Source: an uncultured Bacteroidia bacterium (GTDB lineage: Bacteria; Bacteroidota; Bacteroidia; Bacteroidales; UBA932). Taken from it: a DNA stretch of 64,000 nt. The stretch spans positions 123,588 through 187,587 of the forward strand of contig CADBAY010000002.1 of NCBI GenBank assembly GCA_902792815.1. Direction: 5' to 3'. The notes below the pieces were generated by a model. The model was not told where the DNA came from, searched no databases, and saw only the letters and a program-made list of their open reading frames with translations. Below, one piece after another: positions 15,410 through 23,846 of this stretch (position 1 is the first letter of the stretch; each line of letters opens with the position of its first letter). Made by a program: the position numbers and the translations under genes.

Positions 15410-16513
15410 TTAGCTCACATCGGCGCGGGCCATAGAATCTTTGTAGTACTTCTGGTTGATGAATACGTCTTCCTTGTAAGGATTGATGTGGCGCTTCTTG
15501 GATACACAGATGATATAACCGAGAGCGACAGCGTTGGTTACAAGGGCCAGAGCGCTGATTATCACCATCATGGTAGGATTGGCAGCGACTACGGAAGGAT
15601 CGACTGTGGTGCCTACGATACCGTCAACTGCGGCCTGGCCGCCGGCTGCATAAAGCTTCTCGATGGTAGCGACTCCCTCAGGATAGAGGACGGGCAAGGT
15701 TGCCCAGTTGAACCACTGCTGGCCGTTCTTGAAGGTCTCCTGGAAGAGAGGGAAAACCTGGGCGAACATGCACCAGATAGCAAGGGTGTTGGCACGGTTC
15801 TGGATCCAGCCGCCACGGTTCCACAGAAGAGCTGCGATGGTAGGAGCAAGCAGAAGTGCGATACCGCAATACCAGCTGTGGGTAGGCAGACAGTTGTAAG
15901 TGTAAGCAAAGTTCCAGATGTCGTAGATGACGATGTAGACCCAGGTCATGTCGGCCCAGATCATATCCTTCTTATCCTTGGAAGGATACACGTTCCACCA
16001 TGCGGTCATACAGAAGATGTTGAGCAGACCTGCGACACCGTTCATCACGTTGTGCCAGCCACCGTACTGCCATACGCCTTCGGAGGTGAGCCACCATTTG
16101 TTCCATCCCATTACTGCAGACTCGAAGTCGGAAACGCAGGCAATAAGGATGTTGATACCCACGATGATGAAGGGGAAAGGCTTGAACCAGTGCTTGGCAC
16201 CGATGCCCCACTTATACTTGATCATCATGAAACCGATGCACCCTGCAGTGGCAGCATAAAGCTTGGCATAGTGGAACCAGCCCTGCATGTAAACATGTGT
16301 CTGATTGTCAAGAGCCCACTGTGCACCGCTCTTTACACCTACCCAGATGGCGATGAAATAAGCGGTGAGTGCAAGAGGAACCGCAAGGAAAGTAACGACG
16401 CCGCCGAATTTGGTGCGGCGTGCAAATTCATTAAGGAGAATAAGGCCGAGGAGGACTACAATAAGCATTCCCCACTGTGCAAAGGCGTGCTCTCCGTAAA
16501 CTTGAAAAAACAT
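15410..16513 (-). CDS. Polytopic membrane protein, possibly DUF5692 family
   Basis: 367 residues with about nine or ten hydrophobic segments and an unusual wealth of Trp, e.g. 'GWNKWWLTSEGVWQYGGWHNVMNGVAG', 'MIWADMTWVYIVIYDIWNFAYTYNC' and 'FNWATLP'. I recall a similar Trp-rich family (DUF5692) in gut anaerobes, but cannot confirm it here. The function is unknown. It is the last gene of the hypA/hypB unit, and close spacing (26 bp after the previous gene) suggests a membrane partner of the oxidoreductase encoded two genes upstream. The C-terminal tail (KKRHINPYKEDVFINQKYYKDSM) is charged and probably cytoplasmic. Confidence 0.6.
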   Translation of the reverse strand: MFFQVYGEHAFAQWGMLIVVLLGLILLNEFARRTKFGGVVTFLAVPLALTAYFIAIWVGVKSGAQWALDNQTHVYMQGWFHYAKLYAATAGCIGFMMIKYKWGIGAKHWFKPFPFIIVGINILIACVSDFESAVMGWNKWWLTSEGVWQYGGWHNVMNGVAGLLNIFCMTAWWNVYPSKDKKDMIWADMTWVYIVIYDIWNFAYTYNCLPTHSWYCGIALLLAPTIAALLWNRGGWIQNRANTLAIWCMFAQVFPLFQETFKNGQQWFNWATLPVLYPEGVATIEKLYAAGGQAAVDGIVGTTVDPSVVAANPTMMVIISALALVTNAVALGYIICVSKKRHINPYKEDVFINQKYYKDSMARADVS

Positions 16514-16539
16514 AATGAAAAGGTGTTAGAATAAATTGG

Positions 16540-16890
16540 TTATTTAGTTTGATATTGTACTGACTTCTTTCCTTTCAGGACAGCGTAAACGGCCCATACT
16601 GCGGTAACTACCAGTGCCATAGGCACTCCCACCGCAAGCATTTCGTGCAGCATCACTTCCCATCCCCCGGTCTGGCCGAGGGCGGTGAAGAACGGGAAGC
16701 GCCAGCTCAGTTCTCCCGAAATGATGTGGTCGATGATGAGCATGACCGTGCCGCCCCAGAGCATCTTCTCAAGAGTGGGCACATGGCGTTTAAGCGCCGG
16801 TGCATCGGCCCTGCCGATAGATGAAGAATTGACTTTTCGATAGATGGAGACAGCTACCGCCTCTACCATCGGAACAATAAAACAACACAT
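16540..16890 (-). CDS. Small membrane protein of the hyp cluster
   Basis: 116 residues, unrecognised family. Two or three hydrophobic segments are visible: the N-terminus 'FIVPMVEAVAVSIY', 'MLWGGTVMLIIDHIISGE' and the C-terminal 'VPMALVVTAVWAVYAVLKG'. The loop between the first two is basic and cytoplasmic in character (RKVNSSSIGRADAPALKRH). It begins 2 bp after the hypA stop and precedes the Trp-rich membrane protein, so the two membrane proteins may act together, for example as an anchor for the Fe-S/FAD protein. That role is inference. Confidence 0.6.
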   Translation of the reverse strand: MCCFIVPMVEAVAVSIYRKVNSSSIGRADAPALKRHVPTLEKMLWGGTVMLIIDHIISGELSWRFPFFTALGQTGGWEVMLHEMLAVGVPMALVVTAVWAVYAVLKGKKSVQYQTK

Positions 16891-16892
16891 AA

Positions 16893-17237
16893 TTATGTAA
16901 CTTCTATTTCTTTGATTTCAACTTCGTTCCCCTGAAGCAGCCAGGTCTTGTCGCTGCCGCAGTGAGGGCATTTTTTGCCAAACTTTACTGTAGGATACTG
17001 CTCCCCGCAACTATCGCAATGGGTGATGGCGGGGACAGTGAGGATCTTAAGCTCGCAGCCCTTTAGCATTTCTTCTTTATCCGCGGCCCAGCGCCAGCAG
17101 TCGGTGAGGTACTCGGGTACTATGGTCGATACCTCACCGATGTTCATAACGACGGCGGAGACGTGCTCCACGCCGTTCTGCTCGGCGGCTTGCTTTACGT
17201 CGCGGATAATGTAGAAAACTATTCCCAGCTCGTGCAT
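16893..17237 (-). CDS. hypA: HypA nickel metallochaperone
   Basis: 114 residues. The N-terminal Met-His-Glu (MHE) nickel-binding site and the zinc site Cys74/Cys77/Cys90/Cys93 (CDSC, CPHC) are intact. HypA delivers nickel, with HypB, to [NiFe]-hydrogenase precursors (and to urease in some bacteria). The start ATG follows the oxidoreductase stop with no spacer. No hydrogenase or urease structural gene is present in the window, so the client enzyme is either elsewhere or is not a hydrogenase. Confidence 0.95.
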   Translation of the reverse strand: MHELGIVFYIIRDVKQAAEQNGVEHVSAVVMNIGEVSTIVPEYLTDCWRWAADKEEMLKGCELKILTVPAITHCDSCGEQYPTVKFGKKCPHCGSDKTWLLQGNEVEIKEIEVT

Positions 17238-20063
17238 TTACTTCTTCTTGAACAAAATCTTGCCGGTACGCTTGATCATATAAGGCAGGATGCCGTCAAA
17301 CTTGTTCTCGGAAGTGCGCATGTGGCTAGCCTCGGGATGCACGCGATGAAGATGGATGGCGTCGAATCCGCACTTGGTGGTGCACACGCCGCAGCCAATG
17401 CAGCGGTTCTCGTCCACCACGGAAGCGCCGCAGGAGAGGCAACGGGCGGTCTCCTTGCGAACCTGTTCTTCGGTTAGCGTATTGTGATACTCGCGGAACG
17501 GGTCTTTGTGAGGCGTGACGCCCGGATCCTGGCGGGAAGAGTTGTCGTATGACTCTACCAGTATGTCGCTCTTGTCTAGCTCGATAAAGTCCCGCCTGTT
17601 GCGTCCGATAGTCATATGGCCGTGCTGCACGAAGCGGTGCAGGCTCTCGGCGGCCTCCTTGCCTGCTGCAATGGCATCTATGGCGAACTTAGGCCCGGTG
17701 AAAACGTCGCCGCCTACAAAGATGTCAGGCTCGGCGGTCTGATAAGTAAGTTTGTCGGCTACAGGATAAACGCCGCGGAAGAACTCGACACGGGTGTCTT
17801 TGAGGAGGTCTTTGAGCACAACAGTCTGGCCGATTGCAAAAATGACCAGATCAGCGTCCAGCGTGATGAGTTGCGACTCGTCGTACTCGGGAGCGAATTT
17901 GTGTTCGGCGTTGAACACGGATGTGCACTTCTTGAACACGATTCCGCTCACACGGTCCTCGCCAAGCACCTCCTTGGGGCCCCAGCCGGGATTGATGACC
18001 ACGCCGTCCTCGCGGGCTTCCGCCCTTTCTTCCAGGGAAGCGGGCATGATATCTTCAGTCTCCAGAGAGAGCATGGTAACTTCGGAAGCGCCGCTTCGCT
18101 TGGCTACGCGCGCCGCGTCAATAGCCACGTTGCCGCCGCCGACGACGACCACCTTGCCTTCGACCTTAACCGAGCCTGTATTGGCTCCGTGAAGGAAATC
18201 TATGGCCGTAACAGTTCCGGGGAGAGTTTCTCCGGCAATGCCAGGCAGGCGTCCGCCCTGGCAGCCTATGGCCACGTAGAAGCCTTTGTAGCCTTGCTCG
18301 CGGAGTTCGGCAATCGTAACGTCTTTTCCAACCTCCACACCGGTCATTATGTCAACTCCGATCTCTTTCATAATGTCGATTTCGGCAGCGATGACATCTT
18401 TCTCAAGTTTGTATGAAGGGATGCCGTAGCGGAGCATTCCGCCCGGTTCTTCGTTCTTCTCGAACACTGTGGGCTTGTAACCCATCGTAGCAAGGTAATA
18501 AGCGCAGCTGAGGCCGGCAGGGCCGCCGCCGATGATGGCGATCTTCTCTTCCCAGCGGTCCTGAACGTTGGAGCAGATGTTGACTTCAGGGACGAAACGC
18601 GTCTCGGCATGAAGGTCCTGCTCGGCCAGGAATTTCTTGACGGCATCGATTGCGATGGGCTGGTCGATGGTGCCGCGGGTGCAGGCGTCCTCGCACCGGC
18701 GGTTGCATATGCGGCCGCAGACTGCCGGGAACGGATTCTCGCGCTTGATCAGTTCAAGCGCCTCGCGGTACTTGCCCTCGGCGGCCTTTTTCAGATATCC
18801 TTGCACCGCAATGTGCGCGGGGCAAGCTGTCTTGCAGGGGGATGTGCCTGTAGGATAGCAGTTTATACGGTTACGGTCGCGATAGTCCTCATTCCATTTA
18901 TGAGGTCCCCACTTGGCGGCGTCGGGAAGTTCCTGCTTGGGATATATCTGCTCGCCGTGCTTGGTGCAAAGTTTCTGGCCAAGTTTGACTGCTCCGGCAG
19001 GACAATACTCCACGCACCGTCCGCAGGCTACGCAGTTCTTGGGGTCCACCTTGGCAACGTATGCACTGCGGCTCATGTTGGGCGTATTGAACAGCTGGGA
19101 CGTACGCAGTGCATTGCATATCTTTACGTTGCAATTGCAAATGGCGAAAATCTTGCCCTCGCCGTCAATATTGGTAATCTGGTGTACGAAGCCGTGGTCT
19201 TCCGCCTTGCGCAGTATGGCCATTGCCTGCTCGTATGTAATGTCGTGACCGCGTCCGGTCTCACGCAGATAGTCTGCCATGTCGCCCACGCCTATGCACC
19301 AGTCACGATAGTCGTCCGCGCAGCCTTCGTCCAGTTTCTTGCGGCCGTAGCGGCACGAACAGATACCGACGCCGATATGGCCCTCGTATTTTTTGAGCCA
19401 GTAAGAAATATGCTCGATATCAACCGACTGGTTCTCCATACTGATAGCCTTTTCGACCGGAATAACATGCATGCCTATACCCGAGCCGCCCAAGGGCACC
19501 ATGGGCGTTATTTTTTCAAGCGGGAGGAAAGTCATGCGTTCAAAAAACATCGCAAGCTCGGGATGCTTGTCCATAAGGGCCGTGTTCATGTTGGTGTACT
19601 CGGCACTGCCCGGCACAAACATAGGAACCCAGTAAATGCGGTCTTCCCTATTGTAAGTGGTGCCGGGAACGGGACCCTGGGAGGTGTATTTGTCGCCGTA
19701 ATCGTACTCGAGCATTCCAAAATAGGACAGTTTGTCGAGCAGGTCGTCAAGTGATTTGTCGTCAGGAGTATAGTGACTCTTGGCGTTCATTTCATGAAGC
19801 TGGGCGTACGTGTGATGCTTGCGGACCTTGAATGTGCTCGGCGGGAGCATATCCAGCAGCAGGTCGAGAGCCGCTTCGCGTGTGACGGCATCCATCTCGT
19901 CTTCAAAGATGCAGGCAAGGCCCCAGTATTCAGGAGCGTCCGTCGTCATCTTGATTTTCCCGGGGATGCGGTCGGTTACGTGACGGACAAATTTCAAAAG
20001 TTTGGGGTTCGGGTTCTTGTCGCCCTTATGCTTGGGGACAAACTTACTCGACATTTCAGGCAT
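17238..20063 (-). CDS. Fe-S/FAD NAD(P)H-dependent oxidoreductase with GltD-like core
   Basis: 941 residues. Residues ~1-330 form an uncommon N-terminal region ending in Cys clusters (ICSCRYGRKKLDEGC; CNCNVKIC). Then come 4Fe-4S motifs 'CVACGRCVEYCPAG', the GltD-like 'CKTACPAHIAVQGYL' and 'CGRICNRRCEDAC', an FAD site 'IIGGGPAGLSCAY' and an NAD(P) site 'VVGGGNVAIDAARVAKR', a 'FVGGDVFTG' end motif and a last ferredoxin motif 'CIGCGVCTTKCGFDAI'. It probably moves electrons between NAD(P)H, ferredoxin and a partner, as GltD- or NfnB-like proteins do; the partner is not known. It lies between hypB and hypA, suggesting a nickel-linked or membrane-linked redox complex. Confidence 0.8.
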   Translation of the reverse strand: MPEMSSKFVPKHKGDKNPNPKLLKFVRHVTDRIPGKIKMTTDAPEYWGLACIFEDEMDAVTREAALDLLLDMLPPSTFKVRKHHTYAQLHEMNAKSHYTPDDKSLDDLLDKLSYFGMLEYDYGDKYTSQGPVPGTTYNREDRIYWVPMFVPGSAEYTNMNTALMDKHPELAMFFERMTFLPLEKITPMVPLGGSGIGMHVIPVEKAISMENQSVDIEHISYWLKKYEGHIGVGICSCRYGRKKLDEGCADDYRDWCIGVGDMADYLRETGRGHDITYEQAMAILRKAEDHGFVHQITNIDGEGKIFAICNCNVKICNALRTSQLFNTPNMSRSAYVAKVDPKNCVACGRCVEYCPAGAVKLGQKLCTKHGEQIYPKQELPDAAKWGPHKWNEDYRDRNRINCYPTGTSPCKTACPAHIAVQGYLKKAAEGKYREALELIKRENPFPAVCGRICNRRCEDACTRGTIDQPIAIDAVKKFLAEQDLHAETRFVPEVNICSNVQDRWEEKIAIIGGGPAGLSCAYYLATMGYKPTVFEKNEEPGGMLRYGIPSYKLEKDVIAAEIDIMKEIGVDIMTGVEVGKDVTIAELREQGYKGFYVAIGCQGGRLPGIAGETLPGTVTAIDFLHGANTGSVKVEGKVVVVGGGNVAIDAARVAKRSGASEVTMLSLETEDIMPASLEERAEAREDGVVINPGWGPKEVLGEDRVSGIVFKKCTSVFNAEHKFAPEYDESQLITLDADLVIFAIGQTVVLKDLLKDTRVEFFRGVYPVADKLTYQTAEPDIFVGGDVFTGPKFAIDAIAAGKEAAESLHRFVQHGHMTIGRNRRDFIELDKSDILVESYDNSSRQDPGVTPHKDPFREYHNTLTEEQVRKETARCLSCGASVVDENRCIGCGVCTTKCGFDAIHLHRVHPEASHMRTSENKFDGILPYMIKRTGKILFKKK

Positions 20064-20092
20064 ATTGGTTCAGTGTTATTAATTGCGGTCAG

Positions 20093-20764
20093 TTATTGTT
20101 TCCAGTTTGTGACTTCCTCCAGAAGCCAGTCGGCGAATGCTTCCACCCCTTCGCCGTTCAAGGCGCAGATCGGGATAACACGCGCCCGGGGATTGCGCAT
20201 CTTTACATACTCCTTGCACTTTTCCAGATCGAAATTGAAGTACGGAAGCACATCCATTTTGTTGATGATGACAAGGTCGCAAACCGAGAACATCAGGGGG
20301 TATTTGAGGGGCTTGTCATCCCCTTCGGGGACGGAAAGGATCATGGCGTTGCGAACCGCGCCGGTGTCAAACTCGGCGGGGCATACCAGATTGCCTACAT
20401 TCTCGAGAATTACCAGGTCGACGCCTTCCAGCATCACGTTGTCAAGGCCCTGGCGGGTCATTTCCGCGTCAAGATGGCACATTCCGCCGGTGTGCAGCTG
20501 AATGGACTGAATGCCGGTAGCTTCTTTGATTTTGACGGCATCCACATCGCTGTCGATATCGGCCTCCATAACCGCTATCCGCAGCTTATCCTTGAGCAGA
20601 TTGATGGTGCGTATGAGAGTGGTGGTCTTGCCGCTGCCCGGCGAAGACATGAGATTCAGCAGGTAAACGCCTTTGCTTTTAAGCTCCGAGCGCAAAGAAT
20701 CTGCGTCGCGGTCGTTGTCCGCGAAGACGCTCTTCTTTATTTCGATAACTTTTACTTTGTCCAC
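20093..20764 (-). CDS. hypB: HypB GTPase for nickel insertion
   Basis: 223 residues. The P-loop at residues ~40-49 reads 'SSPGSGKTTTL', followed by 'VMEADIDSDVDA', 'HTGGMCHLDAEM' (the metal-site CH), 'ILENVGNLVCPAEFD' and the G4-type 'IINKMDVLPYF', all hallmark HypB sequences. HypB uses GTP to hand nickel from HypA to a client apo-enzyme. The N-terminal His-rich nickel store of some HypB proteins is absent. It sits 4 bp downstream of a membrane-anchored hypothetical protein and 29 bp upstream of the large oxidoreductase. Confidence 0.96.
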   Translation of the reverse strand: MDKVKVIEIKKSVFADNDRDADSLRSELKSKGVYLLNLMSSPGSGKTTTLIRTINLLKDKLRIAVMEADIDSDVDAVKIKEATGIQSIQLHTGGMCHLDAEMTRQGLDNVMLEGVDLVILENVGNLVCPAEFDTGAVRNAMILSVPEGDDKPLKYPLMFSVCDLVIINKMDVLPYFNFDLEKCKEYVKMRNPRARVIPICALNGEGVEAFADWLLEEVTNWKQ

Positions 20765-20768
20765 GGCA

Positions 20769-21197
20769 CTATATCGCTTCTCCGCCTACAACATAAGGAA
20801 TCTCTGAGGAAACTTTCCCGTCGTCAACGGAGAGGATTTCGTAAACAATATAGTGCTGCATGCCTCGCCACGGCAGCATGCCGTTGTATTCTTTGTAACG
20901 TAATTCCACCATCTTGCCGCTGCATCGCATAAGCGAATCGGCTACGGCCTTGTCAACAACTGAGAAATTGAATTCGTTTGACTGTATGCCGTTGCCTTTT
21001 TTGGCTCCGCGGAAGCCTGTCTGGATAAGACGGCCCTCATAGGTTTTCCAAATCCAGCCTTTGTACACTATCTGGTTCAGCTCGCCGGCCTTGACGCCCT
21101 CACCGAGAACGAAATAGAATTTGAAATACACGAAACCGGCGGCTGCAAGAAGCAGAAGTGTGACAATAATGGAAATTACTTTAGTTTTGGTTTTCAT
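20769..21197 (-). CDS. Membrane-anchored conserved hypothetical protein
   Basis: 142 residues. One N-terminal hydrophobic helix (VISIIVTLLLLAAAGFVYFKFYFV) is followed by a periplasmic beta-rich domain with 'GELNQIVYKGWIWKTYEGRLIQTGF' and 'ELRYKEYNGMLPWRGMQHYIVYEI'. Similar short proteins occur across Bacteroidota and are often mislabelled '6-phosphogluconate dehydrogenase'; the sequence shows no such enzyme domain. It is the first gene of the unit through 15410. A -7 box TATATTTG on the minus strand at 21225-21218 places its promoter 20 bp upstream, back-to-back with the promoter of the SGNH gene on the other strand. Confidence 0.7.
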   Translation of the reverse strand: MKTKTKVISIIVTLLLLAAAGFVYFKFYFVLGEGVKAGELNQIVYKGWIWKTYEGRLIQTGFRGAKKGNGIQSNEFNFSVVDKAVADSLMRCSGKMVELRYKEYNGMLPWRGMQHYIVYEILSVDDGKVSSEIPYVVGGEAI

Positions 21198-21217
21198 AAG
21201 TGTTACATTTAACCTTA

Positions 21218-21244
21218 CAAATATAATAATTTGTTTTAAATTTG
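21218..21244. promoter_or_regulatory. Divergent -7 boxes for the hyp cluster and the SGNH/MBOAT operon
   Basis: Minus-strand TATATTTG at 21225-21218 and plus-strand TAAATTTG at 21237-21244. The plus box ends 9 bp before the ATG at 21254, so the transcript would be nearly leaderless. I did not find convincing -33 elements. Confidence 0.55.
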
Positions 21245-21253
21245 CCCCCTGAA

Positions 21254-22651
21254 ATGTCGAGAGTCAAAGTTTTATTGTTCATTATAGCGGTTTACGCCAT
21301 CCTGGCGGGCCTCTGCCTGATAGTTCCCGAAGACGGAATAGAGCTGGGCGGAGTATCGCTGCAATTCCCCGGCATTAAAGAAGTTGCATCTTCTCTCGCT
21401 CCCAAGGCAAAGCAGCCTGCCTCACCCTCACCGGAGGAGCTTCTGGAGCAGAGATTGTCGGAAATACGGGTTGCCGAGAACAATAAGTTCAAAAGCTATT
21501 TCAAGGATAATCCTGCCCGGATTCATTTCCCGGATGATGACGTAACGCTTTTCGACCCTTTCTTCAGGGCTTTGGAAAACGCCGGCAATAAGTCGGTCCG
21601 AATTCTCCACTACGGCGACAGCCAGATCGAGGAAGACCGCATTTCATCCACGATACGTACCGGACTACAGAGCAAATTCGGGGGCGGCGGCCCCGGTCTG
21701 ATGCCTTTCGGGCGTCCGTACTATACCATCAGCGCATCCCAGTCTTCAACCGCCAATCTATACCGCTACCTGGTATTCGGCGAAGGCGGACGGCGCAGGG
21801 ACGGACGCTACGGTATCATGGGCCAGTGCGCCAGGATGGACACAAGTGTCTATACTACAATTAATTCTGTCAAGAAGAGCACTTCCCCCAGCAAGCATTT
21901 CCAGCGCCTCACCCTGCTTGCGGGAAACATAGGCGGAAGCCTGAATGTAAAATGCAACGGCAAGCAGTACAAGCTCCAGGAAGCAAGTGACCCGTCTGGA
22001 GTGGCCCGAATCGTGGTCGACCTTCCCGACAGCAGCACAAGCGTGCGCTTCTCGGCCTGGGGCAGCGCCGACATATACGGAATGCAACTCGACGACACCC
22101 TTGGCGTGAGCCTCGACAATATTCCCATGCGGGGTTGTTCGGGAACCATATTCACCAGTATCAACTCGTCCCAGATCAAAGAATATGTGCGTAACGACAA
22201 CGTGCGCATGATTATCCTTCAGTTCGGCGGAAACTCCATGCCCTTCCGCAAAACGCCCAAGGCAATTTCGGAGTACAAGGCATCTATCGAAAAGCAAATC
22301 AGGCACTTACACTCACTGGCGCCAAACGCCTGCATTCTCTTCATCGGCCCTTCCGATATGTCTGTCAATGTAAAGGGACGCATGGTCACATATCCGCACC
22401 TGCCGATGATGGTAGATTCGCTCAAGGCCGCAGCCAACAATGCCGGCGCCGCTTACTGGGACCTGTATTCGGCTATGGGCGGAGAGGGGTCGATGGTAAA
22501 ATGGGTAAAGGCTCGTCCGTCCCTTGCAGGCACCGACTATGTGCACTTTACGCCCAAGGGGGCGGAAGCTATGGGTAACATGCTCTTCGAGTCGCTGATG
22601 CTTTATTACGATTACTATAGCTGGCGCAAGAAGGGCAACAGGAAGATATGA
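21254..22651 (+). CDS. SGNH/GDSL-type hydrolase, exported
   Basis: 465 residues from the ATG at 21254. An N-terminal hydrophobic anchor (VLLFIIAVYAILAGLCLIV) is followed by a variable stalk and an SGNH hydrolase domain: block I 'ILHYGDSQIEEDRIS' with the nucleophile Ser, block III-like 'ILQFGGNSM', and the C-terminal 'GTDYVHFTPKGAEAMGN' carrying the Asp-x-x-His dyad. Such proteins de-esterify or transfer acyl groups on polysaccharides. It is translationally coupled to a second SGNH gene (ATGA overlap at 22648-22651), which precedes an MBOAT acyltransferase. The trio resembles AlgI/AlgJ/AlgX- or PatB-type O-acetylation cassettes. The acceptor glycan is unknown. Confidence 0.8.
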   Translation: MSRVKVLLFIIAVYAILAGLCLIVPEDGIELGGVSLQFPGIKEVASSLAPKAKQPASPSPEELLEQRLSEIRVAENNKFKSYFKDNPARIHFPDDDVTLFDPFFRALENAGNKSVRILHYGDSQIEEDRISSTIRTGLQSKFGGGGPGLMPFGRPYYTISASQSSTANLYRYLVFGEGGRRRDGRYGIMGQCARMDTSVYTTINSVKKSTSPSKHFQRLTLLAGNIGGSLNVKCNGKQYKLQEASDPSGVARIVVDLPDSSTSVRFSAWGSADIYGMQLDDTLGVSLDNIPMRGCSGTIFTSINSSQIKEYVRNDNVRMIILQFGGNSMPFRKTPKAISEYKASIEKQIRHLHSLAPNACILFIGPSDMSVNVKGRMVTYPHLPMMVDSLKAAANNAGAAYWDLYSAMGGEGSMVKWVKARPSLAGTDYVHFTPKGAEAMGNMLFESLMLYYDYYSWRKKGNRKI

Positions 22652-23841
22652 GAAAGGTAGCCGTAGCAATTCTGGCGGCATTTTGCTGCATATGCGCAGG
22701 AGCGCAGGACGTAAAAGTGAGCGCAGACAGTTCTGTACTGCGTTTCCCCGGTGACCGCAGCGGAATCGTTCGTTTTGCCAACAAGCTTCGCCAATGCAAA
22801 AACTACCCCGACCTTGGCGTAACCATCTTGCATATAGGCGGCTCCCACGTTCAGGCGGGCTGGTTTTCCTCCCGGATGCGGCACAACTTCGACTCTCTCG
22901 GGCACTACCCTGCCGGAGGCCGCGCATATATTTTCCCCTACCCTCTAGCAGGCACTAATTTCGACCGCTCCTACCGTGTCGGATACAGTGGAGAATGGAT
23001 AGGCAGCCTGAGTTCAAACCCAAACCGAAAGATGCCGGTGAGGCCCGACTACGGCATTACCGGAATCGCAGCATACACTTCTGACACTTGTGCCTGCTTC
23101 AGCCTCAAACTCCCCCGTGAAGTGAACGGGATCCATATTCTCGGCAAAGGGTCCGGTAACGAAGTAGTACCGTATGTCATAGCAGGTTCCGACACCATTC
23201 GGTGCAAAAGGGACCCTTTTATCAAAGGCTTCGTCGCCGAGTTCTCCACCGAACTGGACAGCATAGTGGTCGAGCCCAGGCTCAAAGACGGAGAGTATTT
23301 TATGGTGACGGGCATCTTGCCTGAAGAGGCGCCCGGCGGAGTCAGATATGTATCTACCGGAGTCAACGGTGCTCGCACTACCACGTGGACCGAGCGCTGT
23401 CCGGAATTCGAACGCGAACTGAACCAGGTCCGTCCCGACCTTGTGATACTCGGGCTCGGAATAAACGATTCAGCCTGTCCGCCTGAAGATTTCAACCCCG
23501 AGCGGTTCAAGAGCAACTATCGTAAGTTGCTGAAGATTATACTGGAACAATCGCCCGACTGCGGCTTTATCTTCATAACCAACAACGACTCCTGGCGCTG
23601 GCACAGGCGCCGCATGGTTCATAACGACAACAGTACTGCCGTGCGGAAGGCCATGTACGAGCTTGCAGGCGAATATAATGGTGCTGTATGGGATTTATTT
23701 GAGCTTATGGGCGGTAACGGCAGCGCTGAAGCTTGGCGCGAGGCCGGCCTTATGAAGAACGACAGGCTCCACTTTACCCGCGAGGGTTACGAGCTTCTGG
23801 GCGATTTGTTGTACACCGCTCTGATGCGGGAATGTGAATAA
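22648..23841 (+). CDS. Secreted SGNH/GDSL-type hydrolase, variant block I
   Basis: 397 residues with a Sec signal peptide ending at 'CAGAQD'. Block I reads 'ILHIGGSHVQAGWFSSR': the Ser is kept but the Asp of GDS is replaced by Gly, so the motif is GGSH. 'VILGLGINDSACPPEDF' provides block III Asn, and 'NDRLHFTREGYELLGD' holds the catalytic Asp-His pair. So the triad is present although block I is unusual. It follows the first SGNH gene by a 4-bp overlap and precedes the MBOAT gene by 5 bp. Within this operon it is the likely periplasmic partner that accepts acyl groups from the membrane protein; that role is inference from the AlgI-type systems. Confidence 0.78.
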   Translation: MRKVAVAILAAFCCICAGAQDVKVSADSSVLRFPGDRSGIVRFANKLRQCKNYPDLGVTILHIGGSHVQAGWFSSRMRHNFDSLGHYPAGGRAYIFPYPLAGTNFDRSYRVGYSGEWIGSLSSNPNRKMPVRPDYGITGIAAYTSDTCACFSLKLPREVNGIHILGKGSGNEVVPYVIAGSDTIRCKRDPFIKGFVAEFSTELDSIVVEPRLKDGEYFMVTGILPEEAPGGVRYVSTGVNGARTTTWTERCPEFERELNQVRPDLVILGLGINDSACPPEDFNPERFKSNYRKLLKIILEQSPDCGFIFITNNDSWRWHRRRMVHNDNSTAVRKAMYELAGEYNGAVWDLFELMGGNGSAEAWREAGLMKNDRLHFTREGYELLGDLLYTALMRECE

Positions 23842-23846
23842 GAGAG

